Origin: Alphaproteobacteria bacterium UBA2954 | GTDB taxonomy: Bacteria; Pseudomonadota; Alphaproteobacteria; Puniceispirillales; Puniceispirillaceae | Length of the DNA: 5,747 bases | Reading direction: 5' to 3' | NCBI GenBank assembly: GCA_002348585.1 | Contig: DEBO01000112.1 | Span: forward strand, 1-5,747 | Notes under the pieces: generated by a model | Databases searched by the model: none | What the model saw: only the letters and a program-made list of their open reading frames with translations | Told to the model about the DNA's origin: nothing | Shown here: in pieces, positions 1 through 5,519 of the stretch | Layout: each line of letters starts with the position of its first letter | How positions within the stretch are numbered: position 1 is the first letter of the stretch | Position numbers and translations under genes: made by a program

Positions 1-1
1 T

Positions 2-337
2 ACGGTTGCAATTATGCCAAATGACTATCACAGCTATCCCGAAGACAGTCCTGAAAATATGGTGGCTTTTATTAATCGTCATCATATCCCCTTCCCCTAC
101 CTCATCGATGAAACACAAGAGGTGGCCAAAGCCTATGCTGCGGTGTGTACCCCTGATTTTTTTGGTCTTAACGCAGAAGGCAAGCTGCATTATCGTGGAC
201 GGCTAGACGATGCCAAAATGGGAACAGGAGACAATCGTCAGCCAGAACTTCTAGAAGCGATGATAAAGGTGGCAGTATCAGGACAGGGGCCAGAACACCA
301 AATTCCATCAATGGGATGTTCAATAAAATGGAAATGA
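2..337 (+). CDS. PRX-like thioredoxin-fold protein, C-terminal part (5' end outside window)
   Basis: The frame is open from base 2 and ends at TGA (335-337), giving about 111 residues of a protein that starts upstream of the window. An internal ATG at 14 is not the real start, because homologous sequence (TVAIMPND) precedes it. The segment reads NDYHSYPEDSPENM, then FPYLIDETQEVAKAY, then VCTPDFFGLN, then YRGRLDD, and ends in PSMGCSIKWK. These blocks are typical of the PRX-like branch of the AhpC/TSA redoxin superfamily, usually about 180-200 aa. The TP of VCTPDFF is the cis-proline element that faces the active site. The N-terminal CxxC region lies outside the window, so it cannot be judged whether the enzyme is catalytically complete. 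A cytoplasmic thiol reductase or peroxidase-like role is inferred from the family; the substrate is unknown. The 48-aa gene begins 42 bp downstream, so co-transcription is likely. Confidence 0.9.
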   Translation, partial: TVAIMPNDYHSYPEDSPENMVAFINRHHIPFPYLIDETQEVAKAYAAVCTPDFFGLNAEGKLHYRGRLDDAKMGTGDNRQPELLEAMIKVAVSGQGPEHQIPSMGCSIKWK

Positions 338-379
338 ATGTTCTGTCCATGCATATCCGCTTAAAAAAGTGTTACGAAT

Positions 380-526
380 ATGTTGAAACAGCTACGTAAC
401 TGGCATGGCCAGATGCTTGAAATTATACAGAAGCAGACCGGACTCACAAATTATCAGATTTTGTGGATTGCTTTTGCGGAAGGTTTGTTTTTTGGCCTTT
501 TACTAGGCTGGTGGTGGTTTACGTGA
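380..526 (+). CDS. Small single-pass membrane protein, 48 aa
   Basis: ATG at 380 opens a 48-codon frame ending at TGA (524-526); an in-frame TAA at 362 rules out a longer product. Residues 1-25 are polar and amphipathic (MLKQLRNWHGQMLEIIQKQ, then TGLTNY). Residues 27-47 form one hydrophobic stretch rich in aromatics, containing LWIAFAEGLFFG and ending GWWWFT at the C-terminus. This predicts one membrane helix with a short charged N-terminal tail; the positive charges near the N-terminus suggest that the tail stays in the cytoplasm. The stop overlaps the GTG start of the next gene by 4 bp (GTGA at 523-526), a usual sign of translational coupling. No strong Shine-Dalgarno site is seen upstream (only AAAAAAG at 363-369). 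I do not recognise the family and assign no function. It is supported as a gene by its composition, its fit between neighbours and the exact stop/start overlap. Confidence 0.65.
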   Translation: MLKQLRNWHGQMLEIIQKQTGLTNYQILWIAFAEGLFFGLLLGWWWFT

Positions 527-1095
527 AGACATTGAAAATTATATCTGCTGCGTTCATCTGCAGCCTATATATAATAATCATTCCTTCCCAAGGCGTTGCA
601 GCTGAACCACTGAAAAAAGCGATTTCTAAAATATCAGCAAATGTGGTGTTTTTGCGCCATGCCCTAGCGCCTGGGTTTGGTGATCCGGCAGAGTTTCAAA
701 TCAATGATTGTTCAACACAGCGAAACCTCGATCAGGCTGGGAAATTTCAGGCCCGATTTATCGGCCAGTATCTGCGCGACCATAAAATCGTATTTGATAC
801 TATCCTGTCCAGCCAGTGGTGTCGCTGTAAACAGACAGCTGACCTTCTTGATATGGGTGGCTGGCACGAATTTACAGCCTTGAATTCTTTTTTTCAGGGT
901 CATGTTGACCGCAAAGATACATTAAAAAAGCTCCAGAAAAAACTAGACAACTTGCCTGCTGATACTCTGGTCTTGATGATTACACATCAAGTCGTAATCA
1001 ATGCTGTTACAAAAATTTCTCCAGCCAGTGGTGGTTTTGTTGTTTATAATACGAAAACTAAAGTTTCGAAGAGTGTACAGCTGAAGACTCCATAG
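523..1095 (+). CDS. Secreted histidine phosphatase family protein (190 aa)
   Basis: This is a phosphoglycerate-mutase-like phosphatase. The motif LRHALAPG puts the phospho-accepting histidine at His46, preceded by Arg45. NDCSTQRNLD (61-70), the second arginine in SQWCRCKQTA (Arg101), ALNSFF (119-124) and the second histidine in MITHQV (His155) complete the usual order. I chose GTG at 523 over an in-frame ATG at 463. From GTG the protein begins KTLKIISAAF, followed by a hydrophobic core (IIII) and a likely cleavage site after GVAA (residue 27), a good signal peptide; the 463 start would add 20 residues that overlap the small membrane-protein gene in another frame. GTG also overlaps that gene's TGA (GTGA). 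The mature protein of about 163 aa is expected in the periplasm. The usual RHG triad is RHA here, which is common in this alphaproteobacterial subgroup. The substrate is unknown. The stop is TAG at 1093-1095. Confidence 0.87.
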   Translation: MKTLKIISAAFICSLYIIIIPSQGVAAEPLKKAISKISANVVFLRHALAPGFGDPAEFQINDCSTQRNLDQAGKFQARFIGQYLRDHKIVFDTILSSQWCRCKQTADLLDMGGWHEFTALNSFFQGHVDRKDTLKKLQKKLDNLPADTLVLMITHQVVINAVTKISPASGGFVVYNTKTKVSKSVQLKTP

Positions 1096-1150
1096 AGTTT
1101 TCCTGAAATTGGCGCCATAAACTTAAAATATTTCTCCTTTAACGAGAACG

Positions 1151-1822
1151 GTGATGAAACAAGCCTTATGTGCAGAAGCTATAGTAACCCTCTTTCTAGT
1201 GATTACAGTAGTGAGACTCGGAATTATGGCCGATCAACTTTCGGGTGGCATTGACAGTTTGGCCCTGATCGGCAACACGCTTGCAACAGGAGCCATGTTG
1301 GTAGTGCTAATTACCGTTTTGGGGCCTGTCTCTGGTGCACATTTAAACCCCACTGTTACCCTTACATTATGTTTAGCTGGAGAAATATCCGCACCACTTG
1401 CGCTGGGTGATATTTTCAGTCAGATTTGTGGCGGCCTTGCAGGCACCATTCTTTAGCATCTGATGTTTGACTTACCGCTGGAGTAAATAGCAACCACCAA
1501 CAGGACCAGTCTGCCACTTTATTGTGCTGTATTTGTTGCAACTGCTGGTCTTCTTTCTGTGATTTTGATAGGCCGCGCCTACCGTCCGTCATTACTACCA
1601 TTGCTAGTTGGGCTGTATATTTAAGACGGCTATAAGTTCACACCATCTACCAGTTTTGCAAATCCGGCTGTGATTTTGGCCAGGATGTTCACAGATAGTT
1701 TTTCTGGCATTGCTTCATCTGCTGTTTTGTTTTTCATTATCTTTCAGCTGCTGGCAGCTTGGCCTGTTCATAAATTTTCAACCAGGCTTACCTCCTCACA
1801 GAATACTGACAATCAGGGCTAG
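1151..1822 (+). pseudogene. Aquaporin (AqpS/AqpZ-like MIP family) with three in-frame stops
   Basis: One reading frame from GTG 1151 (or ATG 1154) to TAG 1820-1822 covers 223 codons, the normal length of a bacterial aquaporin, with no frameshift. It is interrupted by TAG at 1454-1456, TAA at 1484-1486 and TAA at 1622-1624. The first uninterrupted part (101 aa) has the N-terminal aquaporin blocks GNTLATGAMLVVLITVLGP and GAHLNPTVTL; the first pore motif is NPT (codons at 1346-1354) instead of NPA. After the stops, homology continues in the same frame through HLMFDLPL, FVATAGLL and STSFANPAV, so the second NPA motif (1661-1669) is intact, followed by more hydrophobic helix. The intact ancestor would be a six-helix channel for water or small neutral solutes; AqpS relatives occur in arsenic operons, but no ars gene is seen here. 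The first stop alone would remove half of the pore. It lies 55 bp after the phosphatase gene, with only a weak GAG ribosome site. Confidence 0.85.
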
Positions 1823-2022
1823 AAATTAATACTAAACACATCACCTTCACTATTAATGATGAGCGCAATAATTACGTATTCAACTAAAGTGAGTTGCGTT
1901 CAAACAACTAATAGACTCTATTGATTACCCATTAGGTTATCTAAACTGATCCAAACAAAAAATAGGGGTCAAGGATTTTGCTTAAATGTAGTTTAGGCAA
2001 CCAATCCCAACGCTTTTATTAC

Positions 2023-2060
2023 AAAAAAAGTCCACCTAAAATGGGTGGAGTGTTTTTTTA
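2023..2060. terminator. Bidirectional intrinsic terminator
   Basis: TCCACC (2031-2036) pairs with GGTGGA (2044-2049); the stem extends inward by one G-U and one A-T pair and closes on a short A-rich loop. A run of seven A (2023-2029) precedes it and a run of seven T (2053-2059) follows. On the minus strand the U-tract follows the stem after a single C, so that direction is the stronger one. On the plus strand GTG separates the stem from the T run. It can stop read-through from the aquaporin side and also end the minus-strand sRNA candidate. Confidence 0.8.
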
Positions 2061-2104
2061 GACGACTTACAAAAAATTATGAATCATTTCTCATTTTGTG
2101 TCGT
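2023..2104 (-). ncRNA. Candidate small RNA of about 80 nt
   Basis: On the minus strand a perfect TATAAT (2115-2110) is followed six bases later by ACGAC (2104-2100), a likely transcription start. The RNA would first form a hairpin: ACGAC pairs with GTCGT (2066-2062) and ACAAAA (2099-2094) pairs with TTTTGT (2074-2069), with a two-base bulge. A short A-rich linker then leads to the terminator stem and seven U. Promoter, 5' hairpin, single-stranded linker and terminator within 90 bp is the normal layout of a trans-acting sRNA. No known RNA family is recognised, and no coding potential is seen beyond a five-codon ATG...TAA. The call rests on architecture only; the -35 box is weak. Confidence 0.42.
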
Positions 2105-2109
2105 AACTG

Positions 2110-2138
2110 ATTATAGCATCTGTTTTTGCAGATGTATC
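2110..2138 (-). promoter_or_regulatory. Promoter of the candidate minus-strand sRNA
   Basis: The -10 box is a perfect TATAAT on the minus strand (2115 down to 2110). A 17-bp spacer separates it from GATACA (2138 down to 2133), which matches three of the six bases of TTGACA (the ACA). The spacer contains the CATCTG/CAGATG dyad, which could be an operator. Predicted start is at 2103-2104. Confidence 0.4.
2117..2134. repeat. Short inverted repeat CATCTG/CAGATG
   Basis: CATCTG (2117-2122) and CAGATG (2129-2134) are perfect inverted copies separated by six bases (TTTTTG). As RNA on the plus strand this is a 6-bp hairpin just before the CCTCCC stretch. As DNA it lies inside the spacer of the minus-strand promoter, where a dimeric regulator could bind. 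Which role applies cannot be decided from sequence. Confidence 0.45.
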
Positions 2139-2152
2139 ATCCTCCCTAACTT

Positions 2153-2179
2153 GGTCGCAGTTTACTGCGACCTTTTTTT
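2153..2179 (+). terminator. Strong intrinsic terminator
   Basis: GGTCGCAG (2153-2160) and CTGCGACC (2165-2172) form a perfect 8-bp GC-rich stem with a TTTA loop, followed directly by seven T (2173-2179). It works only on the plus strand, since no T run lies on the other side. No plus-strand gene ends close to it: the aquaporin frame ends about 330 bp upstream. It therefore ends either a long 3' tail or an unrecognised plus-strand RNA. Confidence 0.88.
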
Positions 2180-2316
2180 AGGCAAACATGTTTAAAGTAG
2201 CTTGTAAAGTTATGAATAGCTTTAGTGAAAAATTTTTTACTCTTATCCATCCAAATCTCGGCCTTTAACTAAGTTTTATGCCCTTGCAATAAACCCTACA
2301 GCAAGCTGCTCTATTC

Positions 2317-2345
2317 TTGAATCATCTAAAGCTACACATTATTTT
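2317..2345 (+). promoter_or_regulatory. Possible sigma-70-type promoter for malonyl-CoA decarboxylase
   Basis: TTGAAT (2317-2322) and TATTTT (2340-2345) are separated by 17 bp and each match four of six consensus bases. The predicted start near 2352 would give a leader of about 58 nt before the GTG. A dyad, TTGTT (2359-2363) and AACAA (2372-2376) with 8 bp between, lies just downstream of the start and could be an operator. Both calls are by eye in AT-rich DNA. Confidence 0.3.
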
Positions 2346-2409
2346 ACAAGTAGGGTCATTGTTATGACGTGAACAAGAAAATCGAATTGATACTGTTGGA
2401 GACATTTAA

Positions 2410-3672
2410 GTGGTTGCTTTGGGCGCATTGTTGAACAATCTGTTCAGCCAAACGACCAGCTGGCTGAATAACCAGCAGCGATCTGATCTATCTTTACCTG
2501 AGCTTTGTGAACAGCTCTTATCTAACAAGGGCGAGGTAACTGGCCTGTCCCTTTCCCGTGACATTCTGGATCAGTTTGAACAGCAAAACTCAGACGGACA
2601 GAAAGCGTTTCTCACAACACTTGTCTCAGAATTTGACCTCGATACCAATGAGTTAAACGCAGCACTTAAAATGTATGAGGCTGAACCCGATAAAGCCAGC
2701 TACTCAAAACTTATGACCGCCGCTACATCCCGCAGACAGACATTGTTCAGAAAGCTGAACGAATTGCCCGGGGCCACACAGCGGCTTGTAAATATGCGTA
2801 AGACCCTGCTTAAACTGATGCCAGCACATCCTGATCTTGCTGTCATTGATCAGGATTTAAAACAGTTATTTACGAGCTGGTTTAATAGAGGATTCCTTGT
2901 TCTTCAGCCAATTAGTTGGTCGAGCTCTGCCCATATTCTGGAGAAAATCATTGCTTATGAGGCTGTTCACGCCATCGAAAGCTGGGATGATTTACGCCGT
3001 AGGTTGCAACCTGCCGACAGACGATGCTTTGCCTTCTTTCACCCTGCAATGCCAAATGAGCCGCTAATTTTTGTTGAAATTGCCCTCAGTAAGGAAATTC
3101 CTGGAGCCATTCAGGCCATCCTCGCTGACCACAATGAAGCAGATGACGGCAGGCCAAAAACAGCGACATTCTATTCCATTTCAAATTGCCAAACAGGCCT
3201 TACCGGCATTTCATTTGGCAACTCTCTGATCAAGACAGTCGTCAGCGAATTACGCCGTGAATTTGAAAGTCTTGAAAATTTCGTGACCCTTTCGCCTTTA
3301 CCTGTATTCGCAGACTGGCTGTCAACGCAAATCTTATCAGAGCCAGTATCCCTTGAAATTGACCAGCACATAACTGACCTTGCTGCCTGCTATCTTGTTC
3401 ATGCGAAAACACAATCTGGTACTCCGTTTGATCCAGTTGCACGTTTTCATCTGGGCAATGGCGCGCGCATACATGCTCTACATGCTAACGCTGATTTGTC
3501 AGAAAATGGAAAGTCACGCTCACATGCTGTTATGGTGAACTACCTTTATGATCTAAAGCAGCTAGAGGAAAACCATCAGAAATTTGCAGTTGATGGAGTG
3601 ATTGCCTGTTCAGGGAAGGTCAGGGACCGTGCGGACGCGACTCTTCATTTACTACCTGAATTAAAAGTATAG
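2410..3672 (+). CDS. Malonyl-CoA decarboxylase (EC 4.1.1.9)
   Basis: This 420-aa protein converts malonyl-CoA to acetyl-CoA and CO2, which disposes of malonate-derived or excess malonyl-CoA. An N-terminal helical part (about 1-165) precedes the C-terminal catalytic domain of GNAT-like fold. That domain carries the family blocks FAFFHPAMPNEPLIFVEIAL (about 207-226), FYSISNCQTGLTGISFGN (254 on), DPVARFHLGNGAR with the conserved histidine at 347, and VMVNYLYDL near 380. The FYSIS serine and this histidine correspond to the catalytic pair described for the human enzyme. Length fits bacterial members and no targeting peptide is seen, so it should be cytoplasmic. The GTG start is supported by GGAGA (2398-2402) seven bases upstream and by an in-frame TAA directly before it. 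It stands alone on the plus strand, with no matB or malonate transporter beside it in the window, and ends 19 bp from a convergent gene. Confidence 0.95.
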   Translation: MVALGALLNNLFSQTTSWLNNQQRSDLSLPELCEQLLSNKGEVTGLSLSRDILDQFEQQNSDGQKAFLTTLVSEFDLDTNELNAALKMYEAEPDKASYSKLMTAATSRRQTLFRKLNELPGATQRLVNMRKTLLKLMPAHPDLAVIDQDLKQLFTSWFNRGFLVLQPISWSSSAHILEKIIAYEAVHAIESWDDLRRRLQPADRRCFAFFHPAMPNEPLIFVEIALSKEIPGAIQAILADHNEADDGRPKTATFYSISNCQTGLTGISFGNSLIKTVVSELRREFESLENFVTLSPLPVFADWLSTQILSEPVSLEIDQHITDLAACYLVHAKTQSGTPFDPVARFHLGNGARIHALHANADLSENGKSRSHAVMVNYLYDLKQLEENHQKFAVDGVIACSGKVRDRADATLHLLPELKV

Positions 3673-3691
3673 CCTACCCTATTGCAGTTGG

Positions 3692-4471
3692 TTAAACAGT
3701 TGCCGTCAGCCCGCCATCAACATAGATAATTTGGCCATTCACAAAGGATGAGGCTGACGAAGCAAGATAAACAGCTGTGCCGACCAGATCAGATACATTT
3801 CCCCAACGACCTGCGGGCGTGCGCCTCTCCAACCAAGCAGTAAACTTCTTATCGGCAACAAGTTCAGCGTTCAATTCTGTTTTAAAATAACCAGGGGCAA
3901 TCGCATTACAATTCAGCCCATAACCTGCCCAATCTGCTGCCATCCCTTTTGTGAGATTGGCAATCGCACCCTTAGTGGCGGTATACGGTGCAATTCCTGG
4001 CCTGGCGAGAAGGCTCATAACAGAAGCGATATTGATGATGCGGCCGTGCTGACGGGAAATCATGAAGGCAGACAAAGCTTTAGCTGTGTAAAAGGCAGCT
4101 TTCAGATTAACCGCAATCATCTGATCAAAAACATCAGCCTCAAAACTTTCAAGCGGCGCGCGATGCTGCATACCCGCGTTATTGACTAAGATATCTATTG
4201 GGCCAGTGTGGGCCTCATAACGATCAATCTGAGCTGATATTTCATCCTGTTGTGTGACATCCGCAACAAGGCCTGTTGCAGCAATGTACCTGCTGTTTAA
4301 TTCATCCACGACCTTCTGAATTGTATCTGCAGAACGTCCATTGATCAGTACGTGTGCGCCGGCTTGACCCAGACCACAGGCAAGTGCAAAACCGATACCA
4401 CGTGTCGACCCGGTAATGAGGGCTGTCTGTCCCTCCAGATTAAACAGACCGGCAAGCTGATTGTTCGACAT
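3692..4471 (-). CDS. SDR family oxidoreductase, gluconate 5-dehydrogenase-like
   Basis: This 259-aa classical short-chain dehydrogenase has the cofactor motif TGSTRGIG (20-27), NNAG (97-100) and the catalytic tetrad Asn122, Ser150, Tyr163 and Lys167 (YTATK). NGR at 44-46 at the end of the second strand suggests NADP(H). The blocks NNAGMQHRAPLE, APGYFKTELN, RTPAGRWG and SSFVNGQIIYVDGG are close to the gluconate 5-dehydrogenase/IdnO branch, which interconverts a sugar acid and its 5-keto form. This context is not that of a gluconate operon, so the real substrate may be another hydroxy acid. The ATG start is supported by AAGGAA (4486-4481) nine bases upstream. It follows the ketopantoate-reductase-like gene by 25 bp on the same strand and is probably in the same operon. 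It ends 19 bp from the malonyl-CoA decarboxylase gene, with no terminator hairpin in the gap. Confidence 0.9.
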   Translation of the reverse strand: MSNNQLAGLFNLEGQTALITGSTRGIGFALACGLGQAGAHVLINGRSADTIQKVVDELNSRYIAATGLVADVTQQDEISAQIDRYEAHTGPIDILVNNAGMQHRAPLESFEADVFDQMIAVNLKAAFYTAKALSAFMISRQHGRIINIASVMSLLARPGIAPYTATKGAIANLTKGMAADWAGYGLNCNAIAPGYFKTELNAELVADKKFTAWLERRTPAGRWGNVSDLVGTAVYLASSASSFVNGQIIYVDGGLTATV

Positions 4472-4496
4472 AATTACTTTTTCCTTGAGTGAACTG

Positions 4497-5489
4497 TTAA
4501 TTCAGCTTGTAAAGACCAAGTGTGGCTGCCTGAAGTTTCAGCAATGAGGTCACCTCACGCAACGCAGGAGCCGGAATAGACAGGTTATCAGCCAGCTCAA
4601 GCACCGCTGTCATTAACGGGTCTATTTCAAGCGGCCGCCCCGCTTCAATGTCCTGACGCGTTGAGGGCTTGTGGCCAATAATTTTGGCCGCCCCTTCAAT
4701 TCTATCCTCAATGGACACCGCAAAACGCGCACCCAACGCTTCACCAACCGACTGGCATTCTTCCATAATCTGCCGAACAAGTACACGACATCCTGGATCA
4801 GCACCAATCTGATCAAGACTTGCCCCTGTCAGAGCAGATACTGGGTTGAACGAGCAGTTTCCCCAAAGTTTAATCCAGATTTCATCACGAATACGGCGTT
4901 TCTGAGGCGCTTTTAGCCCACCCTTTATCATCAAAGCAGATAAAGTCTTTATCCGATCACTAGCCTCACCTGATGGTTCGCCAAGAGAAAATCTGTCACC
5001 GCTAAAATGGTGAATTCGCCCCGGTTCAACAATCTCACAAGCCGGGTAGACAACACAGCCAATCGCGCGCTCAGGTCCTAGACCGTTCCAAATAGCCGCG
5101 CCTGGATCAACAGAAGACAATGGTTGGTTATCTAGCACCGTGCCTGTATTTGCCCGATAAAAATACCACCAGGGCACGCCATTGACAGCTGATACTATAC
5201 TGGTGTTCTCACCCATTAAGCACTGAAGTGACGGCACAATATGCGTCAGCGCATGTGCTTTTAAGGCAATGATAATATAGTCTTGCGGACCAATTTCAGC
5301 TGGATTGTCTGTTGCTGGCAACGAATATACTGATTCCCGCCCATCATAAATTAGGCGCAACCCCGCTTTGCGTATAGCTTCAAGATGCGGCCCTCTGGCA
5401 ATTAGGCTAACCTCAGCTCCCGCCTCATGCAGGCGAGCGGCCATAAACCCGCCAATTGCCCCTGCTCCATAGATGCAAATCTTGCTCAT
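4497..5489 (-). CDS. Ketopantoate reductase (PanE/ApbA) family dehydrogenase
   Basis: This 330-aa protein has the Rossmann motif GAGAIG (8-13) at its N-terminus, Lys77 in ALKAHAL, VNGVPWWYF (102-110), then Lys207 and Asn211 in IKLWGNCSFNP and Glu288 in GRPLEID. These match the order of cofactor-binding and catalytic residues in 2-dehydropantoate 2-reductases, which reduce ketopantoate with NADPH for pantothenate synthesis. The longer length and the PWWYF insert belong to a divergent branch common in alphaproteobacteria that often sits in catabolic clusters, so another 2-keto or 2-hydroxy acid is a likely substrate. The pantothenate role is therefore not assigned. The ATG at 5489 has GAGGAAAG upstream (the GAGGA core at 5505-5501). 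It lies 30 bp after the synthetase gene and 25 bp before the SDR gene, all on the minus strand, as expected of one operon. Confidence 0.88.
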   Translation of the reverse strand: MSKICIYGAGAIGGFMAARLHEAGAEVSLIARGPHLEAIRKAGLRLIYDGRESVYSLPATDNPAEIGPQDYIIIALKAHALTHIVPSLQCLMGENTSIVSAVNGVPWWYFYRANTGTVLDNQPLSSVDPGAAIWNGLGPERAIGCVVYPACEIVEPGRIHHFSGDRFSLGEPSGEASDRIKTLSALMIKGGLKAPQKRRIRDEIWIKLWGNCSFNPVSALTGASLDQIGADPGCRVLVRQIMEECQSVGEALGARFAVSIEDRIEGAAKIIGHKPSTRQDIEAGRPLEIDPLMTAVLELADNLSIPAPALREVTSLLKLQAATLGLYKLN

Positions 5490-5519
5490 ATTTGTATCTT
5501 TCCTCAGCTGTTCTTTTTA

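Larger units (their letters stand above)
1823..2409. other. 587-bp intergenic region with terminators and a probable sRNA
   Basis: No convincing protein gene is seen in this AT-rich stretch; all frames are broken by stops and show no recognisable protein homology. It holds, in order: a long imperfect inverted repeat (1932-2005), a bidirectional terminator (2023-2060), a minus-strand promoter with a hairpin giving a candidate sRNA (2023-2104), a short hairpin (2117-2134), a plus-strand terminator (2153-2179), a 10-bp palindrome AAACATGTTT (2184-2193) and the promoter area of the malonyl-CoA decarboxylase gene (about 2317-2409). A perfect 9-bp inverted repeat, TAGCTTTAG (2217-2225) and CTAAAGCTA (2326-2334), spans the area upstream of that promoter. 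Between 1823 and 1930 I see nothing of note apart from a small dyad, AGTTG/CAACT, near 1890. Confidence 0.6.

Noticed and set aside
334..399. ATG at 334 overlapping the first gene's TGA (ATGA), 21 codons to TAA at 397-399
   Set aside because: Too short, no hydrophobic or recognisable pattern, and it runs into the better 48-aa frame at 380; the overlap is probably chance.
1416..1601. Minus-strand 61-aa open frame inside the aquaporin remnant
   Set aside because: It lies opposite clear aquaporin homology on the plus strand, has no ribosome site or family resemblance, and is a shadow frame.
1151..1822. Alternative genetic code or stop-codon recoding in the aquaporin frame
   Set aside because: The stops are both TAG and TAA, at residues that differ in kind in relatives, while neighbouring genes use TAG, TAA and TGA as normal terminators. 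Pseudogene decay is simpler.
1883..1905. T-arm-like GTTCAAA flanked by AGTTG/CAACT, suggesting a tRNA
   Set aside because: The loop is eight bases, and no matching acceptor stem, anticodon arm or D-arm is found in the 70 bases upstream.
1935..2005. tRNA-like span beginning GGTTATC and ending GGCAACCA
   Set aside because: The acceptor-like pairing is imperfect, no T-arm precedes the 3' end, and no anticodon arm fits; it reads better as a simple inverted repeat.
2359..2376. MatR-type operator upstream of malonyl-CoA decarboxylase
   Set aside because: TTGTT-N8-AACAA does not match the shorter TTGTATACAA-like site known for MatR and no matR gene is seen; kept only as a generic dyad.
3171..3442. 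Two minus-strand 66-aa open frames within malonyl-CoA decarboxylase
   Set aside because: Antisense shadows of the conserved catalytic domain, without ribosome sites.
3673..3691. Possible shared terminator between the convergent genes
   Set aside because: The 19-bp gap has only a direct repeat (CAGTTG, running into the gene) and no hairpin or T run, so no terminator is called.
4671..4916. Plus-strand 81-aa open frame within the ketopantoate-reductase-like gene
   Set aside because: Fully antisense to a gene with intact family motifs; no start context or homology.
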